Positions 15,050 through 23,938 of a stretch of DNA of 64,000 nt are shown piece after piece. Position numbers and translations under genes: made by a program. This stretch comes from Hymenobacter nitidus. Lineage in GTDB: Bacteria > Bacteroidota > Bacteroidia > Cytophagales > Hymenobacteraceae. The stretch spans positions 186,001 to 250,000 of the forward strand of contig NZ_JAJADQ010000001.1 in assembly GCF_020447315.1 (NCBI RefSeq). The letters are read 5' to 3'. A model generated the notes under the pieces. The model ran no database searches. It was not told the DNA's origin and was given only the letters and a program-made list of their open reading frames with translations. The stretch's first letter is position 1. Every line of letters begins with the position of its first letter.

Positions 15050-16996
15050 TTGCGTATTCCATTTTCTCTCGTGCTTCGCCTGCTGGTGCTTTGCGCCCTG
15101 GTGGTTGGGCTTTCGGCGCGTAGTCTGGCTCAGCCGGCCGGCGAGGAAGCCCAAACGGTACTCGACACGCTGTATCTGCAGGGCGAAAACCACCGGCACG
15201 TCTCGGAAGTGTACCGCTACTACACCGAGCCCTTCGAGGTGCCGGCCAGCCCCGAGCGCGCCGACAGCCTCTGGCGGGCCGGCGCCTTCCAGACCGGCCG
15301 CTGGCACAAGGCCCTGAGCCTGGGCTTTCTGCACCAGCGCGTATGGGTGCGCATTGCCGTGGCCAATACGGGCGTGGAGCGCAGCCGCTATGTGTGGAGC
15401 ATTTACAACTTCACCGACAGCGCCCGGCTTTACTTCCGGCCCCAGGGCGAGCAAGAGTTTCGGCAGGTAGTGGCCAGCTCCTGGCAGCCCGCCGACCAAC
15501 GTCCCTTCCCGGCCCGCTCGCTCAGCTTTCCCTTTCTGCTCGAAGCCGGCCAGCGGGCCGTGCTCTACCTGCGCGTCGACCACTTCGCCGGGGCCCTGTA
15601 CCTGCCCACCTACATCGAAACGACCGAGCAGTTTCTGGCCTCGGAAGTAAGCGCACCCTTCACCCGCCACTGGATCTGGCTGCTGGGCTTCTACACGAGC
15701 AGCGCGTTGTTCAACTTGGTGCTGTTTGCCTTCCTGCGCGACCGTATCCATATCTGGTATGTGCTCTACGTGCTGTGCGTAACGCTTTTCCTGCTGATGG
15801 AAGACGGGTTCGATGCCTGGGTGCTGCCCACGTCCATTTACCACCTGGTATGGTCGACGGGGCAGTTCAACTTTTTGCTGCTGGCCGCGGCCTGCGGTGT
15901 GCGCATCATGCAGGCCTTTTTGCGGCTGCGGGCCGGCTGGCCGCGTCTCTACCGCGTCGGCAACTGGGTGGCGGGCACGGGGGCCGGGTTTGTGGTCATC
16001 TACGCGCTGCTGTTTCCGCTGGCGGTGCGCTCGGGCACCCTGTATCCGGCCGTGCTCAACGGCATTCGGGAAGTGCTGCTGCTCACGGTGTTTGTGTATG
16101 GCTGGGTGGCGCTGCTGGCCGTTTTGCTTTCGCGGCGCCGCAACCTGGCCGCGTATTACGCCCTCACCTACTTCTTCTTTTTCATCGGCTTCATGCTGTT
16201 CTGGCTCAACCACATGGGCCTGACCAACTTTAACCTGGTGAAGCCCAATGCTCTGGCCTGGGGCCTGGTACTGGAGCTACTGGTGCTCAGTGCGCTGCTC
16301 ACGGGCCGGTTTCGGCACACGCTGCGCCACAATGAGAAGCTGCGCATCCGTCAGCTGCGCCAGCGCAATGCTCAGAGTGCCCGCCTGATTGCGGCCCAGG
16401 AGGAAGAGCGCGCCCAACTGGCCCGGGAGCTGCACGACGCGCTGGGCCCCAATCTGGCGGCCCTGCACATGGCCTGGCAGGGCCAGGCCATGCGGGAGGC
16501 GCTGGCCAGCTCGCCCGATGCTACCGCCGTAGCCCACCACACCGAGCTGCTGCTGCGCCACCTGCGCGACGAAGTGCGAACCTACAGCCACGTACTGCTG
16601 CCCACCGAGCCGGGGCTGGGCACCCTGGCCGAGTCGATAACGGCCCTGGGCGAGCTGCACAACATCTACGGCAGCCCCGTGGTGCAAACCTACTGCGACG
16701 CGGAGCTGGATAAATTACCCAATGCCGTGCAGCAGGCGGCCTACCGCATTGCGGCCGAGCTGCTGAATAATGCCATCCGCCACTCCAAGGCCACGGAGGT
16801 TTCGGTGCAGCTGCTGCGCCACTCGGCCGAGCTGGAAATCCTGGTGGAGGACAACGGCAAGGGCTTTCGGCAGACCATGGCCGGCGCCGGTATTGGCCTG
16901 CGCGGGGTGCAGGCGCGCGTCGATTACCTGCGGGGCCAGGTCCACATCGACAGTTCTTCGCAGGGCACCAGCATTGTCGTCCGAATTCCTTGTTAA
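15050..16996 (+). CDS. 7TM-DISM sensor histidine kinase (HisKA_3 type)
   Basis: A signal-like N-terminus (RIPFSLVLRLLVLCALVVGL, ending SLAQ) is followed by an extracytoplasmic DISMED2-like domain (about residues 30-190) and seven hydrophobic helices (about 200-410). A dimerisation and phospho-acceptor segment carries His462 in RELHDALGPNLAALHM. The HATPase domain has LLNNAIRHSKA and DNGKGF. It is about 648 aa. No ATG is available: TTG 15050 gives the best signal peptide, GTG 15071 is an alternative, and a TTG at 14999 adds 17 residues. It pairs with the NarL-type regulator 44 nt downstream. Confidence 0.88.
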   Translation: MRIPFSLVLRLLVLCALVVGLSARSLAQPAGEEAQTVLDTLYLQGENHRHVSEVYRYYTEPFEVPASPERADSLWRAGAFQTGRWHKALSLGFLHQRVWVRIAVANTGVERSRYVWSIYNFTDSARLYFRPQGEQEFRQVVASSWQPADQRPFPARSLSFPFLLEAGQRAVLYLRVDHFAGALYLPTYIETTEQFLASEVSAPFTRHWIWLLGFYTSSALFNLVLFAFLRDRIHIWYVLYVLCVTLFLLMEDGFDAWVLPTSIYHLVWSTGQFNFLLLAAACGVRIMQAFLRLRAGWPRLYRVGNWVAGTGAGFVVIYALLFPLAVRSGTLYPAVLNGIREVLLLTVFVYGWVALLAVLLSRRRNLAAYYALTYFFFFIGFMLFWLNHMGLTNFNLVKPNALAWGLVLELLVLSALLTGRFRHTLRHNEKLRIRQLRQRNAQSARLIAAQEEERAQLARELHDALGPNLAALHMAWQGQAMREALASSPDATAVAHHTELLLRHLRDEVRTYSHVLLPTEPGLGTLAESITALGELHNIYGSPVVQTYCDAELDKLPNAVQQAAYRIAAELLNNAIRHSKATEVSVQLLRHSAELEILVEDNGKGFRQTMAGAGIGLRGVQARVDYLRGQVHIDSSSQGTSIVVRIPC

Positions 16997-17040
16997 TTGC
17001 AATTGAATTCCGCTTTCTTTCTAGGACTTTTCTCCCCCGT

Positions 17041-17691
17041 ATGAATCCAGACTCTTGTAGGCTGCTTATCGTTGACGACCACCTGATGCTGACGCAGAGC
17101 CTGGCTTTGCTGCTGGCGGGGCAAACCGATATGATGGTAGTAGACCAGCTGGCTTCCGGCGACGCCCTGCTCGATTGGCTGGAGCGGGCCCCCCTGCCCC
17201 TGCCCGCCAACGTGCTGCTGCTCGATCTGCATATTCCCGGTCCCGATGGGCTGACGGTGCTGCCGCTGCTGCAGCAGCGCTGGCCCCAGCTGCGGGTGCT
17301 GGTCTTTAGCACGGCCGCCGCCCCCGAGCTGATTGAGCGGGTGGCCGCGGCCGGTGCCCATGGGTTTCTGGCCAAGTCGGCCGATGCCGAGCAACTGCTG
17401 GCCGCCATTCGCAGCGTGCATGCCGGCAACCGGGTATTTCCGCAGCTTTCCCGCCTCAAGCCCCCCGCGTCAGGCGCCGCTACTGAGCCATTGTTGCGCC
17501 TGCACCGCCTTTCTACCCGTGAGCGGGAGGTTGTGGGCCTCATCCGGGCCGGCCTCACCACCCGCGACATAGCCGACCGGTTGTCGTTGTCGGAGTTTAC
17601 GGTGGGCACGCACCGGCGCAACATTATGCACAAGCTGGAGCTGCCCAACATGGCCGCCCTCTTGCAGTTCGCCTTCGACCACGGCCTGTAG
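17041..17691 (+). CDS. NarL/LuxR-type response regulator
   Basis: The receiver domain (residues about 7-125) has the acidic pair in LLIVDDH, the phospho-acceptor Asp62 in LLLLDLHIPGPDG, and a Lys in FLAKS. The C-terminal LuxR-type helix-turn-helix is STREREVVGLIRAGLTTRDI through TVGTHRRNIMHKL. The ATG at 17041 starts at the receiver domain, and this 216-aa length is usual. It forms a two-component pair with the kinase just upstream. Its stop lies 7 nt from the stop of the convergent FUSC gene, with no clear terminator between. Confidence 0.95.
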   Translation: MNPDSCRLLIVDDHLMLTQSLALLLAGQTDMMVVDQLASGDALLDWLERAPLPLPANVLLLDLHIPGPDGLTVLPLLQQRWPQLRVLVFSTAAAPELIERVAAAGAHGFLAKSADAEQLLAAIRSVHAGNRVFPQLSRLKPPASGAATEPLLRLHRLSTREREVVGLIRAGLTTRDIADRLSLSEFTVGTHRRNIMHKLELPNMAALLQFAFDHGL

Positions 17692-17698
17692 CAACGCC

Positions 17699-19837
17699 CT
17701 ACCGCACCAGAATGGCGTCGGTGGTTTTGCCGATGTCGTTGCTGACCTTCTGAATAAACTCCAGCTGTTCGCGCAGCAGGTTTTCCTCCGGCGTCAGCAC
17801 CTGTTTGGGGAAAGCATCGGGCTCCACGGCCAGAAAATCGGTGGGCGGCTCCGGGGCGTCGGGCTCCAGCTTTTTCAGGCTGCGGCCCAGCGTGACCAGG
17901 GCCATGCGCAGCGGCTTGCGGATAGTAGGTACCAACGACTGGCCGCCGGCCGCCGAGGTGATAGAGGCAATATTGGAAGCCAGAATGTGGTTCAGCACCA
18001 CAAAATCGTGCACTTCGTTGCTGCTGCGCTGGGTACTTTTGGGCTCGGAGAGCATACGCTGAAAAGCGGCCGACAGGTTGGCCGAGCTAACGTAAACCTC
18101 CTTGCGCACCAAGTTGTAGTCGGTCTGACGGAAGCTGACGCCGGCAATGCTTTCGGCCAGCTTGTGCAGGTACTTCAGGTTGGCCCGCAGCACGTCGCGC
18201 ATGAAATCCTGCAACTGCTCCGACTCCCACTTCGGGAACAGCAGGTAGCCGGCCGAAAACGCAATGGCACAGCCCACCAGCGTATCGACTACGCGCTCCT
18301 CGATGACGCCCAAGTAGCCCACGCCCAGCAGGCTGAACATAATCAGGATAAAGGGCGTGAGGCAGGTGACGGTGATGATGTAGTTGGTGCGCTGGAAGCT
18401 GTAGGAAATAACCATGAGCACCACCATGCACGCAAACTGCACGGTCTGGTTGGGTATCAGCCACAAAATCAGCACCCCGATGGCGCCGCCGGCCAGGGTG
18501 CCCAGCACGCGCTGATAGTTGCGCTCCTTGGTCAGGCTGAAGCCGGGCTTGAGCATGTAGGTGGTGGTCATCAGAATCCAGTAGCTGTGGGAGCCCGGAA
18601 ACAGCAGCTTGGAGGCCACAAACCCCACCGAGCAGGCCAGCGTCATCCGGATGGCGTGGCGAAACACGGAGGAGTTGAACGTCAGGTTATCCCGGATGGC
18701 CTTCAGCTCATACTCATTCTTCGACACGAAGCGCGACACCTCAAGCTCCCGGCCGCCGCGGGTGCTGGCCCGGGCTTCGTCGAAGTAGTTGAGAATGTCG
18801 TTTACGCGCTGGGTCAGATTGCGCAGGTTCACCAGGATTTTCTTCAGCACCAGGTTGCTGCCGGCGCTGCCTTCTTCCCCGATGGCGTCGATACGTACTT
18901 TCAGGTCTTCGAGCTGGCCTTTGAGGTTGGCGCGGGTGGTGTAGGGCCGGTTGGCCTGAATGGCAGCCCCGATGTGGTCCAGCTCCACGGCCATGTGCCG
19001 AATCATGCGGGCCACATCGGCCAGAATACCGGTGTGCCCAAACTGAGTGCGCAGGGCCGCATAGTCGTAGTACGTGGCCGTGATGTGCTCGTACAGATCT
19101 ACCACGTCGATAAACGTGACCACCAGCCGCCGCCCCCGCGTGGTCGATTCGCTGCTGATCTGGCGGCTGCGAAACAGCACCTCGCGCACGGCATCCTGCT
19201 TTTCGCTCACCACCACCTGCTGGGCCACCAGTCGCCGGTAGTCGCCTTCCAGGTTGGTTTCGAGGGTGTAGAAGTCGGCTTTGATGGTCAGAAACCCGGA
19301 TATGGCGTGAATGCACTCGGCCAGCGCCTGCCGGGCCGCCCGGTGGGGCCGCACCTGGTGCAGCAGCATACTCAGCACCATGTACCACACGCCCCCGGCC
19401 AGCACCAGCCCGGCGTAGGGCAGCACCTGGGCCGGCGTGCGGGGCTGGTCCATCATCAGAATCATGATGAGCAGGGCCGCCGAGCCCACGGCCCCGGCCC
19501 GGGCGCCGTACACCAGCAGCATGGTAAAGACGAAGCTCAGCGTGGCTACTTCCAGGCCCAGCAGCCAGTTGGAATACTGCACCAGGCCCGTGAGAACGGC
19601 TACCAGAAACACGCACACGCAGCCGGCCAGCATGCCGTTGCGCTTGTGCTCAATGGGGCCGGGCAAGTCGGTGATGCTGATACACACGGCCCCGGTGGAG
19701 AGCGTAAGGCCGATTTCGAACTGCTGCAGCTGGGAAAACACCAGCGCCGGCAGCAGAATGGCAAAGGTGATGCGCAGCCCATCGGAAAAATCCTGTCCAA
19801 AGAAGAAATAATGGATTTTTCGGGTGTGCTCGTTCAT
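17699..19837 (-). CDS. FUSC/YccS-family inner-membrane protein
   Basis: A 712-aa protein with two blocks of membrane helices, about residues 18-160 and 400-530, each followed by a cytoplasmic helical region. This is the duplicated layout of YccS/fusaric-acid-resistance-like proteins. Recognisable segments are QFEIGLTLSTGAVCISITDLPGP and SYWILMTTTYMLKPGFSLTKERNYQRVLGT. Relatives are thought to export aromatic acids or similar compounds, but no substrate is clear here. No periplasmic adaptor or outer-membrane partner is next to it. Confidence 0.85.
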   Translation of the reverse strand: MNEHTRKIHYFFFGQDFSDGLRITFAILLPALVFSQLQQFEIGLTLSTGAVCISITDLPGPIEHKRNGMLAGCVCVFLVAVLTGLVQYSNWLLGLEVATLSFVFTMLLVYGARAGAVGSAALLIMILMMDQPRTPAQVLPYAGLVLAGGVWYMVLSMLLHQVRPHRAARQALAECIHAISGFLTIKADFYTLETNLEGDYRRLVAQQVVVSEKQDAVREVLFRSRQISSESTTRGRRLVVTFIDVVDLYEHITATYYDYAALRTQFGHTGILADVARMIRHMAVELDHIGAAIQANRPYTTRANLKGQLEDLKVRIDAIGEEGSAGSNLVLKKILVNLRNLTQRVNDILNYFDEARASTRGGRELEVSRFVSKNEYELKAIRDNLTFNSSVFRHAIRMTLACSVGFVASKLLFPGSHSYWILMTTTYMLKPGFSLTKERNYQRVLGTLAGGAIGVLILWLIPNQTVQFACMVVLMVISYSFQRTNYIITVTCLTPFILIMFSLLGVGYLGVIEERVVDTLVGCAIAFSAGYLLFPKWESEQLQDFMRDVLRANLKYLHKLAESIAGVSFRQTDYNLVRKEVYVSSANLSAAFQRMLSEPKSTQRSSNEVHDFVVLNHILASNIASITSAAGGQSLVPTIRKPLRMALVTLGRSLKKLEPDAPEPPTDFLAVEPDAFPKQVLTPEENLLREQLEFIQKVSNDIGKTTDAILVR

Positions 19838-20081
19838 TGCGGCGTTCTATCGGGGCGGGGGCCAGCCTGGCTGCTTATACGGCGGGCAAGGTAAGCCCTG
19901 TTGGCAATACTTACCGCTGCCCTGGGCGTTTACCTTGTTTATTCCTGGCATTCAACCGGATACCATCCCACAATTTTGTAGCTCCGCCGGGCTTTAGGGC
20001 TTCTTGCCCTCCCGTATCTACGCCAGAAGCCCTGCCACACGGGGTAGCAAGGCTTCTGCCAAGGCAACGCCGGCGCTGGGC

Positions 20082-20465
20082 TTACGCGGCATCCGACTGC
20101 GGGCGGGGCATGTTTACGTGCTGCTGGCAGTACTTCTCCGCGTCGAGCAGCGTGGGCACGATGGGCACGTTTAGGGTCGGGGCCAGGCCCAGCAGCTCCT
20201 GCCGGATATCGTCGCTGAGGTGGCACAAAATCAGGCTCATGCCGTGGCGGCTCAGCTTATGGTAGTAGTAGGTAAGCAGCTCGGCCGCATCCGGGGGTAG
20301 ATGGTGCAGGTGGCTGCAGTCGACCCAGATGCTGGACTTGCCGCTGCGGGTGGCCCGGCTCAGGGCCCGGTCCAGCGCGTCATCTTCCTGATCGGTTGAG
20401 CTGGGTACGTCGTCGGCCAGAATGAGAAGGTAGCTTTCCGGCAAAATCTCACGATACACTTCCAT
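20082..20465 (-). CDS. STAS-domain protein (anti-sigma-antagonist-like)
   Basis: A 127-aa single-domain protein with the STAS order of strands and helices: an N-terminal strand ESYLLILADDV, the core SSIWVDCSHLHHLPPDAAELLTYYYHKL (where antagonists carry a phospho-acceptor Ser, and a SxL-like position is not obvious) and the strand MSLILCHLS. It lacks a clean DSxG phosphorylation motif, so it may act as a binding module rather than a classic phospho-switch. No anti-sigma kinase is adjacent. Confidence 0.6.
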   Translation of the reverse strand: MEVYREILPESYLLILADDVPSSTDQEDDALDRALSRATRSGKSSIWVDCSHLHHLPPDAAELLTYYYHKLSRHGMSLILCHLSDDIRQELLGLAPTLNVPIVPTLLDAEKYCQQHVNMPRPQSDAA

Positions 20466-20886
20466 GGGTACTGTTCAAGAATGGTTGGCGGGGTTTGGGG
20501 GCACAAGACAAACAGGGCGGCAACAAAACAGGCAGGCGGGGCGGGCCAGACGAAACAAGGGAATCCGGGCCACCGGGCGGAAGAACGAACGGTCGTTTAA
20601 ATACGGCTGGCAACCCGATTGGTCTATGCCGATGATTAAAATATTTTAATCGTAAGACACTCATTTTTAAGTCAATAGTTTCACTTCTAAACCTGTAATT
20701 AGATAAATACAATTAACGTAGCCAGAGCACGAAAAGGAGGGCTAGCTCAACCGTAGCCAGCCGGAAAGGCCAATCTGCCGACTAATGGCCCTTGTGAAAC
20801 CGTCCGGCCTGCAGTACCAACCACCCACACCGGCACCGCTATATACCTACCTATCTATGTATCAGCCTATCAGCTGACCTGAGAGC
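20466..20886. other. Intergenic, AT-rich, with an 18-bp perfect palindrome
   Basis: About 420 nt without a credible gene, between the upstream end of the STAS gene and the downstream end of the bestrophin gene. The palindrome GATTAAAATATTTTAATC is at 20634-20651, inside an AT-rich patch (about 20630-20720). It lies upstream of the STAS gene and could be an operator or a replication- or structure-related site. Confidence 0.5.
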
Positions 20887-21855
20887 CTAGTACAGAATAT
20901 CGTCGATGGGGTCGAGGCGGGAAGGCAGATCGGTTTCGCCGAGCATCTCGCGCAGGTCGATTTCAATGCTGCGGCACAGGGCCGTCATGGGTACGTCGTT
21001 CATCAGGTTGTCGAACGGATTCTCGCTCGTGTGCCCCACTATTTCGATGGTGTTGAAAACCCAGGAAACGAGCACCGAGAAAGGCACCGTGAGCCAGACG
21101 TGCGTGGGCCCGAGCTTGGAAAATTCACCCAGCAGGCCCAGGGGCAGCAGGGCAATGAACAGCCACACAAACACGTAGCTGAAAAAGGCGTACTGCCGCG
21201 GAAAGGGCGTGTTCTTGATTCGCTCACAGCCGCCCTGCAGATTGTAGAGCTGCTCCAGCGTTTCGACCATCGACACATGCTGGAAGTCGTTGAGCAGGCC
21301 CCGCTCCTCGCGCAGGATGCGCAGCTCGGCCGCCTGCTGCCGCACCAGGTGAGCCGGCGGATTCTGCTTGCGCCGCATCACCTCCGATTCTTCCGGTTCC
21401 AGAAACGGGGCTACTTCGTCGTCCCATAGCTCGGGCTGGCGGCGCAGATGGATGCGCAGGGCATTGCACCAGGCAATGTGGCGGTAAATCAGCTGCCGGT
21501 GCCGGTGGCTGAGCTCCAGGGCGCTGGCCGCGGGGGCATCCACGTTAGGCGCATCCACAATCGAGGTCACAAACTCCAGGGCCTTGATGGCCCAGGTGCG
21601 GCTGGCATTCACGACGCCGCCCCACAGCTGCCGGCCTTCCCAGAAACGGTCGTAGGAGCCGTTGTTCTTGAAGCCGATATAGAACGACACGGCAATGCCC
21701 AGCGTGGCTACCGGCTGCCAGGGAATGGCAATAAACTGCAGCCCCACGTAGGCGTACAGAAAGCACAGGAACAGCGAATACAGCGTGAAGAGCAGGACGC
21801 TACGCCAGGCATATTTCCAGATAACACGCCAACGAAGATTTTCCCGGATGTACAC
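20887..21855 (-). CDS. Bestrophin-family anion channel
   Basis: A 322-aa membrane protein related to bacterial bestrophin (UPF0187). Family features are N-terminal helices (VLLFTLYSLFLCFLYAYVGL), the motif AVSFYIGFKNNGSYDRFWEGR, and a C-terminal membrane pair around VFVWLFIALLPLGLLGEF with the conserved acidic region NPFDNLMNDVP. Bacterial homologues form pentameric ion channels. The start is GTG at 21855, because no ATG is available and the family begins MYIR-like. It is not clearly linked to neighbours. Confidence 0.9.
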   Translation of the reverse strand: MYIRENLRWRVIWKYAWRSVLLFTLYSLFLCFLYAYVGLQFIAIPWQPVATLGIAVSFYIGFKNNGSYDRFWEGRQLWGGVVNASRTWAIKALEFVTSIVDAPNVDAPAASALELSHRHRQLIYRHIAWCNALRIHLRRQPELWDDEVAPFLEPEESEVMRRKQNPPAHLVRQQAAELRILREERGLLNDFQHVSMVETLEQLYNLQGGCERIKNTPFPRQYAFFSYVFVWLFIALLPLGLLGEFSKLGPTHVWLTVPFSVLVSWVFNTIEIVGHTSENPFDNLMNDVPMTALCRSIEIDLREMLGETDLPSRLDPIDDILY

Positions 21856-21884
21856 GTATGGAGAGGTTGTGAGATGATAAAATG

Positions 21885-21919
21885 GTGAGGTTGTCGTTCT
21901 GGCCCGCCAGAACCCTCAC
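21885..21919 (-). terminator. Probable terminator of the MutS-like gene
   Basis: TTCTGG pairs with CCAGAA around loop CCCG, extended by GTGAGG with CCTCAC across a one-sided bulge. The minus-strand continuation is ATTTTATC. Confidence 0.5.
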
Positions 21920-22027
21920 TTTACTGCGCTCTACGGGGCAGGATTAGTACTTACGGAAGCTCCGGCAGAGCGTTGGAGGGGAATGGCTGAGTATACGACA
22001 GAACAAAGAACTCACCATTTCGCCAGC

Positions 22028-23869
22028 TCACAATTGCACGTCTATGCCCATCAACTGCATCAGCTTGCTGGCGTTGAACTCGCGGCACGCACCGGGCGTG
22101 AGGTGGTAGTCGAAGCGGATTTCGTCGCCCTCGATGGTGCTGTTGAAGCTGTAGTTGGTTACGGCGCCGGGCAGTTCTTCGGCCATAGCGGCCAGCTCCA
22201 GATCGTGGGTGCTGACCAGGCCGCTGGCCGGGCGCTGGTGCAGCTGCCGAACCAGGGCCTGGGCGCCGCGGTGCCGGTCGCGGGAGTTGGTACCCTTCAG
22301 AATCTCATCGAGCAGGTAGAAAACCGGCTGGCCCGTGGCCGTCAGCTCCAGCAGCAGCCGCAGGCGCTTCAGCTCGGCATAAAACGACGAGGTGCTCTCG
22401 GCTAGGTTGTCCTGGGTGCGCATGGCCGTGTACACCTGGGCCGGAGCCACCCGAAACGCTTCGGCGCAGACCACGGCCCCGGCCTGGGCCAGCACCATAT
22501 TCAGGCCCACGGTGCGCAGAAAAGTGCTTTTGCCCGACATATTCGAGCCCGTGATGATGCCCGTGTGCCCCGCGCCCATCATGCTGAAGTTGTTGCTGAT
22601 GCGCTGGCGGGTGAAAATAAGCGGGTGGCCCATGGCTTCGGCCGTTACTTCCAGGGGCGTGGTGCTCAGCTCCGGCACGGCGTAGCGGGGGTTGGCAGCC
22701 TGAAACCCAGCCAGGCTGACCAGGGCCTCCAGCTCGGCTCCTACTTCCAGCATAGCGTCGAGCTGGCCGCCGAGGCGGTTTTTCCAGCGTTCCAATAGCC
22801 ACATGCACCACAAGTCCCAGAGCAGAACATGGTTGGCCACCACGGCAAACAGCGCGCTTTCCCGAATGGAAAAGAAACCCGTAATGCGTGTCAGCTGACC
22901 AATAAGCACCGAGGCGGGCTGCTGGCCGGTGCCGGCGTGCAGCGTGGCGTGCAACTCGCGCAGACGAGGCGCGCGCCAGTCGCAGGCTTCAAACCAGGCC
23001 AGTTGGGCCCGGTAGGCGCGCAGGGCGTCGCGCATGGAGCTGCTGTGACGGAAATACTCGGCCCGTTCCCGACGAAATATGGCATTCAGTGTGCCCAGCG
23101 CCAGTACGGCCAGCAGCGCCGGCTGCCCTGAGTAGCCCGTAAGCCACAGCACGATGCTTGCCACCGCCAGGGGTGGCAACAGCACTAGCAGCACCTTCAG
23201 CCAGACTTTGCCCCGGAAGAAATCGGGCTGCCGGAGCCACTCGGTGAAGCGGCGCGGGTCGGTATCCTGTTTGGGATAGTGCTTGGCCCGGGCCTGCCAC
23301 TCCTGCTGCCAGGCCACGTCGGGCGCCAGCTCGGCTACGGCCTGCTGGCGCAGCTCCACCACGTCGGACGCCACCCCGTTCAGCAGCCAGCCGGCCAGCC
23401 AGTCGTGGCCCAGGCGCGAAGTGGCGCGGTTCAGCAGCTGGTACAGGGAGTGCGGGCCAAATACGTCGAGGTCGGCGGTGTAGGGGTGGGCGGGGTCGAG
23501 GTAGCGTGTGCCGGCATCGAAGCCCGTGAGCTTGCCTTCCAGCCGGGCCAGCTCGTCCTGGTTGAGCTGGGCCAGCAGCCGGTAATGCTCCCGCTGGTAG
23601 CCCACGGCCGTATGCCAGCGCACCAGCAGCAGAAACACCACGTACGCCAGCCCAACCACGGCCAGTGCCATTGGCAGCCGGTCCTGCGAAAACAACCACC
23701 ACACGGCCGCCACGCTGGTCCCAAAGGCCACTACCCGCACCCACGCCACCAGGCGATGACGGCCGGCGTAGTAGCGCTCCTGAGCAGCGTGCGCAGCGTG
23801 GTTTTCGGTGAATAGCTCAGCCGGAGCAACGGCAAGCGGGCGGAAGGTGGCGGACGACGGGACGGACAC
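22028..23869 (-). CDS. Membrane-anchored MutS-family ATPase
   Basis: The C-terminal half is a MutS-type ATPase: Walker A GSNMSGKSTFLRT (about residues 440-452), Walker B-like YLLDEILKGTNSRDRH and STHDLELA. The N-terminal part lacks the mismatch-recognition domains and instead has two close hydrophobic helices (about residues 45-85, VAAVWWLFSQ and VVGLAYVVFLLLV) that probably anchor it in the membrane. A lever/clamp-like helical region lies between. It is 613 aa with a GTG start. This is not canonical MutS or MutS2. The role is unknown; membrane mismatch-family ATPases are seen in Bacteroidota but are poorly studied. Confidence 0.8.
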   Translation of the reverse strand: MSVPSSATFRPLAVAPAELFTENHAAHAAQERYYAGRHRLVAWVRVVAFGTSVAAVWWLFSQDRLPMALAVVGLAYVVFLLLVRWHTAVGYQREHYRLLAQLNQDELARLEGKLTGFDAGTRYLDPAHPYTADLDVFGPHSLYQLLNRATSRLGHDWLAGWLLNGVASDVVELRQQAVAELAPDVAWQQEWQARAKHYPKQDTDPRRFTEWLRQPDFFRGKVWLKVLLVLLPPLAVASIVLWLTGYSGQPALLAVLALGTLNAIFRRERAEYFRHSSSMRDALRAYRAQLAWFEACDWRAPRLRELHATLHAGTGQQPASVLIGQLTRITGFFSIRESALFAVVANHVLLWDLWCMWLLERWKNRLGGQLDAMLEVGAELEALVSLAGFQAANPRYAVPELSTTPLEVTAEAMGHPLIFTRQRISNNFSMMGAGHTGIITGSNMSGKSTFLRTVGLNMVLAQAGAVVCAEAFRVAPAQVYTAMRTQDNLAESTSSFYAELKRLRLLLELTATGQPVFYLLDEILKGTNSRDRHRGAQALVRQLHQRPASGLVSTHDLELAAMAEELPGAVTNYSFNSTIEGDEIRFDYHLTPGACREFNASKLMQLMGIDVQL

Positions 23870-23872
23870 GAT

Positions 23873-23912
23873 GCAAAAGAGGGTGAGAGCGTCAAAAGTA
23901 ACACTCTCACCC
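23873..23912 (-). terminator. Terminator of the TonB-receptor gene
   Basis: GGGTGAGAG (23881-23889) pairs with CTCTCACCC (23904-23912); the minus-strand tail is TCTTTTGC. A TACTTTTG promoter-like element (23893-23900, minus) lies in the loop and may serve the next gene. Confidence 0.7.
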
Positions 23913-23938
23913 TCCCCACAAGTTAGCGTGCCTCCCGC

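Noticed and set aside
17987-19894. A 635-codon plus-strand frame
   Set aside because: It is the reverse strand of the FUSC gene, and its translation is rich in His, Gln and Gly with no domain pattern, as expected for a shadow in GC-rich DNA.
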